Shown one piece after another: positions 62,543 through 64,000 of a stretch of DNA of 64,000 nucleotides. The notes beneath the pieces were generated by a model that did no database searches, was not told the origin of the DNA, and was given only the letters and a program-made list of their open reading frames with translations. Positions within the stretch are counted from its first letter, which is position 1. Each line of letters opens with the position of its first letter. Source of the DNA: Salinicola halophyticus (lineage in GTDB: Bacteria; Pseudomonadota; Gammaproteobacteria; Pseudomonadales; Halomonadaceae); NCBI RefSeq assembly GCF_003206695.1, contig NZ_PZJN01000006.1, positions 179,333-243,332 on the forward strand, read 5' to 3'. Position numbers and translations under genes: made by a program.

Positions 62543-63856
62543 TCAGGTGAAGAACAGCGGTACCACGATGCTGGAAATCAGCAGAATCAGTGCGCCACCC
62601 AGGCGTGACGAGATCTGCGCGAATGGCATCAGCTGCATGCGCTTGGCGGCGGACAGTACCGCCACGTCGCCCGTGCCGCCCATGTTGGCCATGCACAGCC
62701 CGGCGGTGATCGCCGACTCGATCGGATAGAAGCCGACCAGCCTGCCGACGAGACCGGCACCGAAGGCGGCTCCGGCGACGACCGCGAGGACGATCAGCAC
62801 GTAGGTGATGGAGATCGCATCGATCACTTGGCCGAGATCGGTGTAGGCGATGCCGATGCCGAACAGCAGGGCGAAGGTCCAGTTCTTGGCGACGAACTGG
62901 AACCACTGCGCTGCGGCTTCATTGACCGATTCCGGCACGATGTTGGTGATCTTGAGCACGGCAACCAGAATGATCATCAATGCATACGGGTGCAGCGGAA
63001 TCACGCTACCCAGAATCTCACCGGCGACGAAGAAGGTGAGCGCGGCGATGACGCCGATGCCCAGCTTGGAAAGGTCCGGCTTGCTCTCGCGCTCTTCGAT
63101 CTCGACGCCCGGCATCATCTGGCCGTTGCCGGTCAGGCTCGGCATGCGATTGGCCAGGCCGTTGAGCAGCCCGGCGATGATGATCGCGAAGACGTTACCC
63201 AGTGCCAGTGCCGGCACCAGAATCGAGATATAGTAGCTGGCCGGCTGGCCCAGCAGCTGCTCGTAGATCTGGCTCATGGGGACCGCGCCGGCGCCCATGC
63301 CACCGCCCATGATCGGCAACGCGATGACGACTACCGCGTCCTGCGGCGAGAAGCCCATCACCCAGCCAACGGCGATGGCGAACAGTGCCGCGAACAGCAC
63401 GGCGCAGATCAAAGGCAGCGCGTAACGCGAGCCCACCTTGACCAGTACCTTGGAATCCATGCCCAGAATGCTGCCGGTGATCAGCGCGGCGATATAGAAA
63501 TTGAGGAAGCCGCCGCCCTTCATGAACTGGGTCACGTTGTCGACGACACCGGTCGGCAGCCACTGCACGTAGACCAGTGCCGCGGCGCCGAAGATGGCGA
63601 GAATGGCGCCGCCACCCAGATAGCTTTTGACGATCGGCAGCCGATCGCCGATAAAGCCCAGGAGTTCGCCGAAGATCATCATGACCAGCAGGGCGCCGAT
63701 CATGCCGGTCGGGATCGTGTCCGTCGCGATGGAAAGGATCAGCACCGCGGTGGCGATGGCAAAAAGCGGTAGAGGAATGCCGAAGATCGGCGTCGTTAGC
63801 CAGCTTTCTCGGCGGCTAGAATCGGCCGACGCGGTTGGCGTCACGGTTGAAGTCAT
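62543..63856 (-). CDS. 2-hydroxycarboxylate transporter family (citrate/malate:Na+ symporter type)
   Basis: A 437-residue inner-membrane carrier of the 2HCT (CitS/CimH/MaeN) family, with two inverted halves of about five to six helices and two re-entrant GGxG loops: IMGGGMGAGAVPMSQIY (about residue 185) and MANMGGTGDVAVLSAAKRM (near 400). Family members co-transport malate or citrate with sodium or protons. The ATG at 63856 has GGGAG upstream; a longer frame to 63955 is discounted. Single gene, terminated at 62470-62506. The exact 2-hydroxyacid is not deducible; the window's malic enzyme would act on imported malate. Confidence 0.9.
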   Translation of the reverse strand: MTSTVTPTASADSSRRESWLTTPIFGIPLPLFAIATAVLILSIATDTIPTGMIGALLVMMIFGELLGFIGDRLPIVKSYLGGGAILAIFGAAALVYVQWLPTGVVDNVTQFMKGGGFLNFYIAALITGSILGMDSKVLVKVGSRYALPLICAVLFAALFAIAVGWVMGFSPQDAVVVIALPIMGGGMGAGAVPMSQIYEQLLGQPASYYISILVPALALGNVFAIIIAGLLNGLANRMPSLTGNGQMMPGVEIEERESKPDLSKLGIGVIAALTFFVAGEILGSVIPLHPYALMIILVAVLKITNIVPESVNEAAAQWFQFVAKNWTFALLFGIGIAYTDLGQVIDAISITYVLIVLAVVAGAAFGAGLVGRLVGFYPIESAITAGLCMANMGGTGDVAVLSAAKRMQLMPFAQISSRLGGALILLISSIVVPLFFT

Positions 63857-64000
63857 GGTTGGCTCCCCAAGGATTTTCGCCCAAAGGGCGTAAGCGGTAT
63901 GTTCGCCCGGTGGGCGGTACGCAGCCGAGGATAGAGGCCTGGTGGTGTCGACCAAGTTTTATGAAATTATTAAAGCCTTTATAAACTATTGAAAGAAATG

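Overview
The window looks like a conserved chromosomal segment from a GC-rich moderately halophilic gammaproteobacterium, most likely a member of the Halomonadaceae (Halomonas/Salinicola type). This rests on gene content and order (Pseudomonas-like hslVU-argS-priA-rpmE-maeB-mrcA-pilMNOPQ-aroKB-gltBD and fdxA-mutS-pncC-recA-recX-alaS-lysC-csrA), high GC, acidic insertions in an outer-membrane protein, and the carboxylate and pyrimidine transporters. The genus is an inference; no rRNA is present.

Layout. 1-8.2 kb (minus strand): 5' end of ubiE, a DUF971 gene, the HslUV protease, a SPOR-domain protein, argS and priA. 8.4-10.2 kb (plus): rpmE and a short malic enzyme. 10.26-10.50 kb: an unusual alternating 24/34-bp tandem array. 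10.5-14 kb (minus): a DUF481 outer-membrane protein and penicillin-binding protein 1A. 14.2-20.9 kb (plus): overlapping pilMNOPQ, aroK and aroB. A 685-bp non-coding stretch precedes gltBD (21.6-27.6 kb). 27.7-33.7 kb (plus): a small hypothetical gene, a uracil-type permease, a ChaC enzyme, pyrG and eno. 33.8-37.1 kb: a nested-palindrome element, then fdxA and mutS (minus). 37.4-44.9 kb (plus): a small ribbon-helix-helix-like gene, pncC, SOS-regulated recA with recX, alaS, lysC and csrA. 45.1-45.4 kb: one tRNA-Ser(GCU) and two identical tRNA-Arg(ACG). 45.5-52.7 kb (minus): dusC, then a tctA-tctB-tctC / paired half-size ChrA / GGT-family hydrolase block with a divergent GntR/FCD regulator. 53.7-54.8 kb (minus): a LexA-like S24 protein with no DNA-binding domain, coupled to an IMPACT/YigZ gene. 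55-62.4 kb (plus): smc, zipA, ligA and a YheU gene. 62.5-63.9 kb (minus): a 2-hydroxycarboxylate transporter.

Most of the window is ordinary housekeeping: protein quality control, cell envelope and pilus assembly, shikimate and glutamate synthesis, glycolysis, DNA repair and chromosome segregation. I found no prophage, insertion sequence, CRISPR array or obvious island. The less ordinary items are (i) the hydrolase-ChrA-Tct locus as a possible uptake and cleavage system for an unidentified amide- or gamma-glutamyl-linked carboxylate, (ii) the HTH-less LexA-like protein, (iii) the 24/34-bp array, (iv) the 122-bp nested-palindrome element ending on the fdxA stop codon, and (v) structured leaders before csrA, zipA and gltB.
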